Origin: Isoetes taiwanensis
Taxonomy: Eukaryota > Streptophyta > Lycopodiopsida > Isoetales > Isoetaceae
DNA length: 64,000 nucleotides
Assembly (NCBI GenBank): GCA_021234155.1
Contig: JAJEKV010000066.1
Coordinates: 6,672,800-6,736,799, forward strand
Reading direction: 5' to 3'
Shown here piece after piece: positions 22,192-33,977 of the stretch. The notes under the pieces were generated by a model. That model saw only the letters and a program-made list of their open reading frames with translations, did no database searches and had not been told where the DNA came from. Positions within the stretch are counted from its first letter, which is position 1. Each line of letters opens with the position of its first letter. The position numbers were made by a program, and so were the translations under genes.

Positions 22192-24630
22192 TTTTTTTTT
22201 TTTTGAAGGACGACAAGCTTTATTCACCAACTAAAAACCAGAGCAACATAAAATGCAAAGACAGGATTATAACCTCAGTGGACAAACCGATCCAACTGAG
22301 CACAACCACCTGCCTATGCAAAAAAATGAATCTGAAGGTAAGTATGCCAGATCAGTTTCTCTTGATCAAGAGAAGAACAATTGTAAGCCATAATAATTTT
22401 ATTTTGCACCCACTAAAGAACAATCTCATCTGCAGTATCTATGCCCTTAAAGATAAACAACCTCCTTCTCTTCCAGATTGACCATAAAAAGCCGACCACA
22501 TGCGGAGATGAAAAGCTTCGTTTAGTAGTTTGGGTCAAGCATCGGGATAGATAGCAAGCAAAATTTCTTTGGCTAGATCGAGAACGTTCAAATAGGGTCA
22601 ACAACCAAGACCATGCACGCGAAGCCGCTCACCAAGAAAAACAATGCTCAATACTCTCAACCCTTTCTTTGGCATAAAGGATGAGAGCTCACGAAATCCG
22701 ATTATCCATTTTATGGACTAATCATTGACTCTGAAGCATCTATGGATCATTTGCCACCACAAAACTACTACTTTGGGATGAAGCGGCTTATCCCATACCC
22801 ATATCAAACACTTTTCCATTGTGGGTGAGGGACTGAAGATGCCACCTATTAGATGGAGGCGGGGATTTGAATGCAAAAGCAATTTATACACGAGAAGACA
22901 CAAACCCATACGGTTTGGATATCGATGGCAACTCCATACGACTACCTCAATCGTGGACCGAATCTGTGGCAACAATGCGGTAATATGATTCCAGTTACTC
23001 GTCCCATCTGTACAACAAGAACTTTGTTCTAAATGCTTCCCATTGACATGAGATGACCGGACTCATACCAAAGTACGCAATAGTAACCGATAATACCAGC
23101 CGCGCCCATCGTCGTTGTGTCTTTGGATGAACAATCACACTTAGAGGCACATTCTCGGAGTGTCACGCAAAGGAATCCACCGGCATGGAGTGGACAAGCG
23201 AAGACATGCCTCGGGATTAATATGGAAAAGAGGCGACAATGTCCCAAGCGACAAGCAACCCCTTTAGAAAGGGAGAAGCATTAGGATACGGATGCATGTG
23301 ATAAAGCAAAGCCCAAGGAAGGAGGGGCTTAATGGTGGCCTTATGAAATGGGAGACAATCTTTGAATCATTTGCACCAACAACCTCGAGGTTAGGAGAAT
23401 CATCCTTACCAATGAAAATCCTCCAAATGAACTTTGATATCATCACCTTGCTTTGGAGGTGAAAATCAATATACCAAGACCACCGGTACCTTAGGTCTAA
23501 TGCATTTCGCCCAAGCTACCTTGACCACCGCTCCTAACTCATTTCCACCCCAAATAAAATTTCGACGATCGCACAATCTCCTCCATCTTACAATGCGGAA
23601 CTAATAGAAGCCGAGGCGCCATGTAGACATGAGTATTACTAAGAACACATTTAGCCACGAGTGATTCTCACAGGGCATGGGCCGGTTTGGTACGTATTCC
23701 ACAAAAACAAGTGCTTTTGCAACCCACTAATGATTTCATCCCAAGCATCCGAAGCGAGACGTGAATTCCAAAACTGGGATACCAAGCAACTTTGTGGTAT
23801 TGCCATGCAGAAAAATCTTCCATGGATAGTCCAAAATCTGAGGGAGGGATGGGGGTATCCAACGTCCAAAGGCTGTACATTTTGCCACCCTACAAGAACT
23901 CGATGCTAAGGAGAATGTGTCTAATAATAGCTTAGCATTCTGAAGATTCTCGACCTTCGGCAATTAGGAACAAAAAGTGTCATCGGCATATTGGTTACAT
24001 ACCTCTTGAGAACCATCGTCCATTGGGAGGCCTTGAATAACGCCATCTTGGGTAGCCACGGAGAAGAGCTGGGATAATACTTACGCCACAATTGTGAAAA
24101 GCAAAGGGTGCTAACGGACAACCTTGCGAATTCCTCTACCCACTACAAAATATCCGATGGCTGCCATACAGAAAGGGACGATGGATGGCTGATGTATGGA
24201 GCTTCATGACATTCCTTGTGAATGACTCCCCAAACCCAAGTGCAAGAAGACACTTCTCCAAGAAACCCCAATCAACACTATCATAAGCTTTAGCAAAATC
24301 AAGCTTAAGATACACTGCTCTATGACCCTGTAACCGGGCCCAATAGATTCCTTCATATGCAGCAGCCACGTTGTTGAGAATACAACGACGAGGGAGAAAA
24401 CTAGATTGTGTTGATGAGATAGCGTCAGCCAAGATGTCTCGGACTCTTTCTGCCAATGTCTTAGCAAAGATCTTGTACACAGAGGAAAGCAATGTAATAG
24501 GTCGCCAGTCAGAAATAGTCTTGGGTTCCTTACTCTTTGGAATGAGAGAGATACAACCTGTCTTTAGTGGGCAAGCAATCAAAAGGCTAGAATACAAGAT
24601 TGAGTTCTTATAATTTGAGTTTACATGCAT
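22192..24630 (-). mobile_element. Decayed LINE (L1-type) with RT and zf-RVT remnants
   Basis: 24136-24630 reads as the first half of an L1-type reverse transcriptase: WRPITLLSSVYKIFAK, QSSFLPRRCILNN and LKLDFAKAYDSVDWGF, the last being motif A. Near 23965-24000 a NQYADDT motif (motif C) survives in a shifted frame. 23660-23960 carries WIPPSLPQILDYPWKIF and KLLGIPV, the region after the palm. 22718-22975 carries WDKPLHPKVVVLWWQMIH, the start of the zf-RVT region. A T run at 22192-22204 is the poly-A tail seen from the plus strand. At least five frame changes, and loss of the endonuclease and ORF1, mean it is dead and 5' truncated. Frame slips cluster in 22.5-24.1 kb, where CTG/CAG words are rare. 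Confidence 0.85.
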
Positions 24631-24769
24631 TCCATTTCAGTAAATAGGTAGGTTGTTTGCTTTGGACTTTTAGACTTGGTAAGATGATAAATTTGCTGCT
24701 ATAAACAAGGTTCAACTAGCTCTATTGCAATGCATTTCTTTTTAAGCACAACCAGACATATTTTCTCCA

Positions 24770-27200
24770 ACATCTTTTGTTTTATGTGTTATGTTTTTCC
24801 AACATCTTTTGTTTGTTGTATTGTATTCACGGTATTCTATCCATTTCAACTTTGGGAATGGAACATAAAAAAAGCGCATGCTTATGCAAGCAAAAAGAAG
24901 GGGGGCACAAAGAAAAAATCCCATTCTTGAATCAATAGATACAAAATATACATATGTAAAGCGATAACATCTGATAAAATATTTACAATCTTACGAGGCA
25001 TTTAAGAAATAATGTTCATTTAACAAAGGGGTTGCAACTGCACAGTAAAAATTAATTAAAGGTATGTTTACGTTGTAGTTGGGTAAGCCGGGACAATTTT
25101 ACAAGGGCTTTTTACAAAGGAGGCATAGTTGCATATAAAAGGCTGCAACTGGGAGTTGGATCTATCTACATGATGGAGCAAGAAGTTGCATTCTCGTCAC
25201 TAAACATGGTAGTAAGGGAGTCATCAACAACAGGGCGACTGTTATGGTCATATCCATAGTCATGATCATAAGGCAGAACCTGGTTATAGCTATAACTGGA
25301 CGTACGGCCATAACCATAGTTATAGTCAGAATCAATATGTTTATGGCTACCTCTGTAGTAGGAAGTTATAGCAGAGTCGTCTTCTTTGAACACAGGAGTA
25401 ACAATGCTATCAAATGGCGCATAAATGCTATAACGGCTGCTATACTGGTAACACCACATGTCGGCATTTTTTGACACTTTTCTGACCTCCTTCAGTACTT
25501 TACTTGCCTTTGCATAGCCCGTTACAGTTACCCTCTGTTCTGGGTAGTATATATCCACCGAATACACCCCTGAAACACCACAAAATTACACATGAGATAT
25601 CTGTAACAAACTAACATAGCTGTTAAGAAAATAAATCTTCAAAGTTACATCATGTGGTTATATCTAACCAGATTTTACCTCTCATTTTCTCAAGTGCTTT
25701 TCGAACCTTCTTTTCATGCTTGGGAGTGGGCATTTGCACCAACATCTCTACCACCTGCAAAATTTCAAGATATAAAGTAAGCATTTTGTAAACTGTAATT
25801 CATTTTATTCATTATACATATGAGATATTTAAGTAGAGGGTTACCTCAGTCTGGACGCTAGAAATACCCATCTTCTTGAGCTCTTGAGCATACACTGAAA
25901 ATATCACCTCTATATAACCATTCATATATGTTATAAAAATAAATATATATTATATAAGTATCTAACAATAATATATTTCCCTAAAATGTGGAAGACCCTT
26001 GAATTTCGCTCTATGTCCTCTCCCTTTTGCGGGGCTTTTGTTTTAACTGTGGATCTCATCTGTCTCAAGGAAAACTCCAAGATTGTTCTATAGTCTATCT
26101 ATAATAAAATGGTTCGTCAAGAGGAAGCCTCTAGGACTTTTCTACTCTTGGCGAATAAAATTGCATTGACAATTGTATGCTTGACGCTTGGCTTGGGCCC
26201 CATAGTGGTTATTTAAAGTTTAACTCGTGACTAAGCCCCTTGCCCATGCCTTTGGAGAGCATACCCTATCCAATATTTAATGTTGAGTTTTTGGACACAC
26301 AAATACAAGTTGCCCTTCATTATCTATTCAAGATGTTCCTCTCCTAAGTGGTTTGAATCCTATGGTTTTGGATGATGTCGTAACTTATAATTTAACCTAT
26401 AGCTGGATATAGACGACACCTTATGGAAGACTCTCTTCTATTATTCTATAACCCTGTTAATTTGTCTTCTTCTATGATTAGACTAGAACCTATTCATATT
26501 GGCAAAATATAGAAGTTAATAAAGTATATTAGCAAATTAAACATGGCATTAATCTGACTTTTGAAATTAAATATCAAAGATAGTGTTCCATATTTAACTT
26601 CTACCTTTTGTTTCAATAAAGCACTCCATCTCTCTTTATCAAACTAACAGTTTTCGGTTGAAGTAGACTCATATATGGATATGCTAGAATTGCAAGAAGG
26701 TATGACCTGCCCATAGGATGAGACAAGCCTGCTTAAAAGCTAAATAATAACTGGAACTCTTGATAAGTTCATTGTCATGTTAATCAACTTGCGTCTTGTA
26801 TCCTCTGCAATGTCAGATATATCTTGGCATCTCTCACGAATACTTCTTTGCATTTTCATTTTTTTATAATCTATGTTGTATTTTTATTTGTATACACAAC
26901 ATGTATATACAAGTACTGACCGACGTTCCCCACTGAGGAGAAGCTGCCACACCCACACATTTTGTTTGCACTCGCGATAAACAGTATTCGTCCACTAATA
27001 GCCGAACTAGAGCAAAACATATCTACGTGCATGTAATTCCAAATGTGAAGGACTTATTAAATTCCACATTTGTTTGCAAACGCTACCAAGTTGGCCCACT
27101 AATAGCTTGACTAGAGTAAATCATATCTTGGTGATGTGCATGTAATTCTAAATGTGAAGGACTTCTTAAATTCCTGTCAACCATTATTTGACACGCACAC
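24770..27200. repeat. Segmental duplication unit I, second copy
   Basis: Collinear with 14131-16550 over gene and both flanks. Its right part contains a further internal tandem copy: the CTAGAGTAAATCATATCT..ATTCTAAATGTGAAGGACTT segment at about 26995-27070 is repeated at 27080-27175. Confidence 0.82.
25166..25871 (-). CDS. HIPP, prenylated HMA-like protein without CxxC
   Basis: Three exons: 25845-25871, 25679-25754 and 25166-25569, all with GT-AG junctions, giving 168 residues in frame to a TAG stop. The start MGISSVQTE is the only in-frame Met of exon 1. Residues 10-65 fit the HMA fold of HIPPs (VVEMLVQM, KKVRKALEKMRG, YSVDIYYPEQRVTVTGY, KVLKEVRKV). The metal-binding MxCxxC is replaced by MPTPKH, so classical copper or zinc binding through two Cys is not expected. 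The linker is Tyr/Asp-rich (QVLPYDHDYGYDHN). The end TTMFSDENATSCSIM is the typical HIPP tail with a CaaX box (CSIM) for farnesylation, predicting membrane or nuclear attachment. Closest known group, from memory, is Arabidopsis HIPP20-27. Substrate unknown. The broken copy at 14678-15363 is its duplicate. Confidence 0.88.
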
Positions 27201-27211
27201 CCCACTCCAGT

Positions 27212-27500
27212 CTATCCTGGACAGATTCGATCTTAGTATAGCCCACGCTCATGACGCATTCAAAGAACCTGTCGAACATGTCTTTCATGCTCCTGGAGAG
27301 TCTTCGGATAGATTAGAATATTATCTAGCTATATGATGACAAAAAAGTCCAATCTCTAAAGACATTGGTTTGCCATATGCTAAAAGACTGCCTGGGCATT
27401 GATAAGCCCAAAAGGCATAACCATGTACTCGAAATGAAAATACCAAGTGCGAAACGTTATCCTCCATTCATCTCCTTCACGAATCTGATAAACTTATTGG
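27212..27500 (-). mobile_element. Ty3/gypsy reverse transcriptase fragment
   Basis: Minus-strand reading gives [15 protein letters not shown] and [17 protein letters not shown], the RT stretch before the palm active site, then after a stop LDNILIYPKTLQEHERHV, where the usual YxDD motif is altered to LDN. Two further stops follow. Only this part of pol is left, abutting the end of the duplicated block. Confidence 0.85.
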
Positions 27501-28261
27501 CATCACATAGAATAGAATAGAATAGAATAGAATATGTTTTTTAGCGTCCACGGAGACCAATTGGCCTATGGGACCCAAACAAAAAGAGAGCAGCAAGCGT
27601 ATTACTGACATGATCAAAACCCGCCCCGAAGGGTTTTCGAGGGAAAAACCTTAGCAGTATTAAGTATGCTGGCACGAGCAATTGGTAAACTAATATGGAC
27701 CTTACAAAAGTTCAAGCAACTCAGGAATAAAAGATATAGGATATCACTTTGGCACAGTAACACAATAGTTGACAACAAGATGCAGAGAATTAACTTTCTT
27801 CTTCATGAATAAGATAAATGCTCCAGCAGAAGACCAAGAATATTGAATAAAATATGTGGCCAAGTTCTCTCCAATACATGCATGCAGAACCTCCAATTCA
27901 GTTGGTGATTGGCTATATATCGGAGCATATCATGGTGTCGTCTCTGATTGTAGATCAATATGACAATCATAGGGACGATGCTCTAAAATCGTGCTATAGT
28001 TTCAACTTTATCAAAAACATCAGCAAGGTTCTTGTATTTATCTGGAGGTACTAGAGTGTAAATCATTAGCTATATGGTTCATTGATGGGTGGACGTAGAT
28101 AAATCTTGAATTTGGTAGCTTTTTATGAACTCGTAGAGATAGATCCTCGAGATGCAAAACTAAAAGTATGGTATGGCGGAAGTCGAAATTGAAGCAAGAG
28201 CTTGAGCAACAATAGGATCAATAACAAGAAGAGAAATTGAAACATGAACATAAGCATCATA

Positions 28262-28305
28262 TCAGGATCAGGATCAGGATCAGGAGCAGGAGCAGGAGCA
28301 GGAAC
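28262..28305. repeat. Hexamer tandem run GGATCA/GGAGCA
   Basis: Three to four copies of GGATCA run into three to four copies of GGAGCA. On the plus strand this would encode alternating Gln-Asp/Gln-Glu, but stops lie close on both sides. Confidence 0.75.
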
Positions 28306-30879
28306 TAGAATTGAGGCTCAAATAGAGACTATAATAGGAACAGAGATAGGAACGGGGATTGAATCAGAGGCAAGAGAGAATGAATGAACTGGAATAGATA
28401 TTAGCTCGGGAGCAGGGACTAAAGACAAATTGGAACTAGGGCTAGGACCAGGAAACAAGAATGATCTAGAGTGCCAGTCAATCTGTAGGTTATATAGCTC
28501 GAGTCAAGGCAGATCAAAAGATGTCGTGCATGCAGGTTGGTAATAGATTGAAGGAAATTTTGCCAAATAAAACCCTAAGGGATGCAATACATTCTTTGAC
28601 TGGCTTAAGAGGAAATATCACGTCCATCGATCACATCAACAGCTCCAAGATGCTCAAGCTTGAATTGTGTGCTTAAAAGCAAATGCCCTATCTATGAAAC
28701 AAGCATTTGCCCCTCAATTATGTTGTGTCAAAGCATCTAATTTTGCTCCCGGGGGATTCACCTCTATTATAGGTATATATGCCATGTGCGTTCCTTAGGT
28801 TGCCAAAAAACTCATTGTATACGACAGTTCCATATGAAAAACCCTTTGTATACGACTACATTGTTTGTAAAAGAATGCAGCCCATATCATATAATTACTT
28901 GCCTAAAACACTTTTACTTGACAACTCCTTCCATACATATATGGTATCTCTATTATTTTATATATATAACATATATTATCATAGTCATATCATATTATCA
29001 CGGAATCCCCAATAGTAGAAGCTCACAAAAAATGACGGACCCTTATAGTATGAATACGAATTGAACACTGACACCATCACACTCCCTTTGGTATCCGTAC
29101 GACATTCAAACTATAAAAACCTTATATTTTTCTTACGTATACGGTACCAGAGAGGCAATAAAAAACCCATTTGGTGCACTCACATGTTTCATACTCCATA
29201 ATCTAGGTGAACCCCCCGGGATTTTGCTGCTTCTCAATCCAACTATACCAAAATAAAAAACGCGTTATGGAGCTTAACCAAAGGAATAACATCTTCCAAC
29301 AAATTTCAACGAAAAAATGTCAATCAGTCATCGAGAGACTCTTACAACTCAGACTGGCTGCTGACATTTCCCATCAAGCTAGATTGCTTGATTAAAACCA
29401 CAAACTGTGTGTCCCAAACCTCCGTAAAAACACGTATTGGCCTCCTTTTGGTGCTGCTTTTTAACAGGGGACAAAGCAAAGGACCCCCAAAAAACTAAAG
29501 GATCCACTTGCATTGGTATTCGATAATTGGCTTCAAAAGATGTGATTGTAGGAATGCGCAAGAAGCAGGAGGGACTATAGGTGTGTGTATTCCCAAAATT
29601 GCGGCTAATATTGGACCTTGAAGCTCATGCTTACATTTGAATAGGCGATTATCGCACTAAACAGTGAACTTAATAACGTTTTTGAGGGTTTTGACATCAT
29701 CCACGGTCAGAAACAAATCTCTCGCGTCATCTCGAAGTCCTTCACGAAGGGCAATATCATTCAAGGCAATATCTACAAAATCTTTCAAAATTCAGATGCA
29801 TAAATAGAGGCTAGACGAGATCCTTACCTGAGGTTAACAAGTTTGGTAACCATTGTACGCCGACAATCAGTGTCTCCAAAACAACCTCAAACTTAGCAAT
29901 GAATGTTGCGAACTCCCACAACTATGGGGTTTCTTTTATTAGCACTGGTGCAAACAAGCTTAGGGTTTGTCATGCAAGGAGAGAACCAATCAAACCAAAC
30001 TGGGCCTTGCCTGTCAAATATCTATGCAGATGAAGTTGAATATCTAGTCTGATCTGGTTCGAAAAACCCTGGAGCTTAGATCAAGTGCCATCTTAGGCTC
30101 TGAAGCCCTTGGTAATGACCCCAATACTAGGGTATGGCATGCTAGACCTCTTTAAGTTCTTTATTCTCAAGCTGCAACCTCTGTCACACTTGAGCAAGCT
30201 ACTCCACCTACTGCATTAGGATCCCCATAACTAATATAGATGTTTCACCTCAGTAAAATTTTGTATAAATGACTAATAGACAACAATCTTGGAGGTTTCC
30301 TCAAGACCAACAAAGATCGAATGGTTAGGAGAAAAGCCATATGAGAGGACCATAGAGCGAGATTGACAGTGGGGTAGGAGAAAAGATACATGAGATGACC
30401 ATAGAGCTATTGTGGAGTTGGAGCGGATAGATGAAACATTCAAAAAATACAACAAAGAAAGCGTGATCCATCGCCATAATATCTTAGTCACCAAATAAAT
30501 CTACTCAAAAAGTAGAAACAAGGAGTAAGGGTAACATGCTTTGGCTAACATATTTGTAGAAGACCATTTGGGAGTGATATACATCTTGAGGGTTAGGATG
30601 CGAGCAAGACATGCAGCACAGTTACACCAAGATGACTTTTTACTGGACATGAGTTTAGGAAGAACATGCATATACTTGTATCAAACAAAAAGAAACATGG
30701 TCAACATGGATTTGTTCTTTGATTTTGGAAGACACTGCATTTTGCCCTTGAGCTTCTAGGGTCCGTTGATTGTCCAAGAAGTTCCCAGTCTTTACTTAGA
30801 TAAGTTGTGTTCGAAGTTTGAGTTTGGAAGGTTGTATCAGAGTCATGTGAAAAAATGAAATTACAATCGTGTGGAGCCC

Positions 30880-31080
30880 AAAAGCTTTAAGCATGAATAG
30901 AAGCATAAGAGCAATGAAAAGACATGAATGAATCCACAAAATTTTCATGGCCACTTGTTGCATAATATCCCCACAATACCATCCAATGTGTCAATATAAT
31001 GGAAACAACTCGGATGGTGCTTGAAGGCATTGATTCATGGTTGTGCATGGATTCCAATATCACCAAAAACTATACGGGTG
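30880..31080 (-). repeat. Dispersed repeat, inverted partner of 13190-13390
   Basis: Reverse complement shows the same order of words (CACCATCCGAGTTG, ATTATGCAACAAGTGGCCAT, GGATTCATTCATGTC). Family unknown. Confidence 0.55.
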
Positions 31081-31442
31081 TAAGGCAATTAGAAGGAAAA
31101 TACTAATGATCCAAGTCTATAATTACATAGCCAGTGTTTTTACTCCCACGCTCAAGATAATTCAGCAAGCGTGTCAAAATGGAGAGGAAAAAGGCATAAA
31201 TTACTTCCTAAAGTACACTCCAATGCGTGATTCAAATTCTCATTGGATGCTCAGAGCAACTTCTAGAATAAATGAGCACTAACAGAACAATTGTGAGCTG
31301 CCCACCTACATATATGCATACTGAGGCAATGCATTACTATTTCATAGAGGCGTATTCAAATTCTTAATAAAGTGTTCAAAGTAACTTCTAGAATGAATAA
31401 ATAGACAATTGTGAGTTGTACAATTACATACATGTATACTAA

Positions 31443-31500
31443 CGCCAGACTCGGTGGCGCACTCGTGGCTCCGCTGCTCGTGCGCCACCTTGTCTGGCAG
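31443..31500. other. GC-rich imperfect hairpin
   Basis: GCCAGAC..GGTGGCGCAC at the left pairs with GTGCGCCACC..GTCTGGC at the right, about 17 pairs with small bulges around an 11-17 base loop, in an otherwise AT-rich stretch. Could be the core of a foldback element. Confidence 0.6.
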
Positions 31501-32469
31501 AGCTGCCTCAGAACATTCTTCGATGGACTTCTCGTGAGGAGGATTCCTTGGCGTAATAAACGTTGCCTTCAAATTACGAAAGCAATGATCCTTGTAGCTA
31601 GAAGCTCTATTATATGAGCTCTGAATCAGAGAAAAACCTCGATTTCAAGAGAAAGCTCTGCTTACAGAATGGAGCTTTGGTGTTAAAATGTCAAAATACG
31701 GACGATACAAGCTCTGCATAAAGCAAAATCCGACTAACAGGATTTTTGTGGCCATCAACAAGAATCGCTTTTCTCTGTTTGCAGCACGGATTCAGCTGCG
31801 CAAATCAGCACATAGAAATTTTTGGTTCACATGCAAGAAATCAGCTAATACTCAGGCCATGTCATTGATTCTAGGAAGCTGCTGGGAACAGGATTCAATT
31901 GCTGAGCCTTCTCCATGTAAATGGCTGATGTGATCTGCTGTTCAGCACAGGGCAGCAGGTATTCAGCCCCCGCAAAAAAAAATCTTCATGTGATCGCCAC
32001 ATATGAGTGGGGCATGCAAAATGAAAGGGAAAAAATGAATGGCGATGGTTGTGCATAGCGGCGCCGCTCCACAAAACAGGGCGGACAATTACGCCTGATA
32101 AAATGCGCGAAATTTTACAGTAATTTGAAGGCGGCGTTTATTACGTATTACTATTCCATAGACACGTATGTAGGCTCGGAAGATGTATTTACATTATCTA
32201 CGTGGAGACTAGTAAGATCACCACGTCATATGTCCTACAGTTGTGACACGAGGGAGATTTTTTATTCCTAGACCTTCGCATACACCAGTTAAATGTGACA
32301 CGTATAGGATGAACATTACCTTATAGAATTACTTTTGGGGCCGAATGGGCCACCAAAGTCCCATCATATTTTATTATTTCGAAGAGGCTTTTACTCAGGA
32401 ATAGCCACCTTGGAGATAATCTTGTCAGGGCGTTCACCGCCATTTGGTCTTGTATTTTAGTGCCCAGGT

Positions 32470-32477
32470 TATAAATA
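32470..32477 (+). promoter_or_regulatory. TATA box of the HIPP gene at 32567
   Basis: TATAAATA lies 97 bases before the ATG, a usual distance allowing a short leader starting near 32500. No other candidate is as good. Confidence 0.65.
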
Positions 32478-32566
32478 GGGATAGAAGGAGGGCTGGATAG
32501 TTGCAAATTTTGAAGGATCGAGTTGAGCATTGGAGGAAAGAAGACGCTGCTGTGCAAACAAAAAAA

Positions 32567-33109
32567 ATGGCTATCAAACACGCTGCGGTATGCAATGTGT
32601 GACGGATCAATCCTGGCGGTTGATACGATGCTAAATCTGCTCACCATTCTGGGGCGTAATGTGTGCAGGTTGTGGAGATGGCGGTGGAAATGCCGACGCA
32701 GAAACACGAGCGTAAGATCCGCAAGCTGCTCAAGGGCATACGGGGTGTACATTCCGTGGAGGTGGACTTTCTGCGGCAGAAAGTGAGCGTAACGGGCTGC
32801 GTCGACCCCAACAAGATTCTGAAGAAAGTGAAGGAGGTGTCCCCGAATGCGGATTTTTGGCGCTGGCAGTTTGGCGGAAATTTTAGCGCCTACGGCCCCT
32901 ATCAGGACGTCGTGCCTTCTTTTGGCGATTCCGCTAATTATAGCCATGAAGGCAAGCGCCGGAAGAAGAAAAAGGAGGAGGATTTGTACTACGATAGCTA
33001 TGGCCGCCCTGTTTACGACCCTGATTATGCCTCCGAACGCCCCCCTCCTGACGACGGTGTTACCACCATTTTTAGCGACGAGAATCCTAACGCTTGCTCT
33101 GTTATGTAA
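32567..33109 (+). CDS. HIPP, prenylated HMA-like protein without CxxC, Lys/Glu-rich linker
   Basis: Two exons: 32567-32587 (MAIKHAA) and 32669-33109, joined by an 81-base GT-AG intron, giving 153 residues. The intron that splits the HMA domain in its paralogues is absent. The domain reads VVEMAVEMPTQKHERKIRK, VHSVEVDFLRQKVSVTGC and NKILKKVKEVS, with MPTQKH in place of the MxCxxC metal site. The linker holds a basic/acidic run (GKRRKKKKEEDLYYD), possibly a nuclear signal. The tail TTIFSDENPNACSVM carries the CaaX box CSVM. Codon use is GC-richer than in the paralogues. A TATA box sits upstream, and the gene points toward the minus-strand HIPP at 33978-34698. Function in metal handling or as a membrane-tethered scaffold is family knowledge only; the missing Cys pair argues against metal transfer. 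Confidence 0.9.
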
Positions 33110-33977
33110 ATACTGTAAGTAAACACGTTCTAGCCTTACCTATCTGGCTTCAAAACGTTGCTGTAAATATTTTTTGGCGAAATGTTACGTAACATACCAT
33201 GTTCTTTTTCTAAGTGGTCTATTACAAAGCATAGATATTGCATCTCCAATATGCACAGTTTGTTTTTCTAATTTTTACAAAGCAAATTTACGATGAGCCC
33301 AACCATGGGAAAGTGTAAACATAGAAGAGATAGTAGAAATATGTCCCACTGTATGGCTGCAGTTTTAACAAACATATGTTTGTATTTTACTTTGAATTTC
33401 GTAGCAATCCTCCGTATATATTAAGTGCATTGCATTGTGCACATTCATTTCGCACTACTGTCGACCAACATATTGTGGCATTATTTATTTCACTTGGTGG
33501 AAACAAATTGCTTTATTTTGTGCTCAACTCAAACCACAATGTTTACAAGGCAAAATTATGATGAATCCAGTTATGGAATATGTGTAAACATAAAGAGGTT
33601 GATAGAAATATTTTTGTACTGTTTAAGAATTGTATGGCTGCAATTTTAGGCAGCATCTGATTCTGTTGGCATCTTAGTTTAAATCTCACAGCAATCCTCC
33701 ATATTTTATTCTGCATTGGGCTAGTTCGAAACAACATTGTGATTACATTCATCCTTGTCGATATTGTGGTATACAGACTGGGAAATATTACCGAAAAAAG
33801 GCACAAGACAAATATACAAATACATTATTATAACAATTTATCTGGCTTTGTACAACTGGCCGTTACCACAAAAGGAGCAGCCAAACAAGGGAGCAAAAAT
33901 GGCTGTGGCCAAAAATGGGTGCTACTGTAGTGCACAAAGACAAAGGAAAAAAGGAAGCCAAAAAAATGTTGCTGGGT
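33110..33977. repeat. Region between convergent HIPP genes, with two ~240-base repeat units
   Basis: The 3' flanks share repeated words: (G/A)TAGAAATAT.., TGTATGGCTGCA.TTTTA and AGCAATCCTCC.TAT.TT occur near 33330-33430 and again near 33595-33715. Related units occur at 1-310 and at 36380-36830, so a minisatellite-like unit travels with the 3' ends of this gene family. No coding sequence. Confidence 0.65.

Larger units (their letters stand above)
27505..32460. other. Long intergenic stretch; only repeats seen
   Basis: No gene is recognised over about 5 kb. Visible items: an A-rich GAATA microsatellite near 27507-27533; 27573-27690 with a word set (CGCCCCGAAGGGTTTTCGAGG) shared with 50770-50870; a hexamer run at 28262-28305; an imperfect ~100 bp direct repeat at about 31222-31325 and 31350-31443; a hairpin at 31443-31500; and the inverted partner of 13190-13390 at 30880-31080. 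Small open frames (for example 31688-31933) have no domain. Confidence 0.5.
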
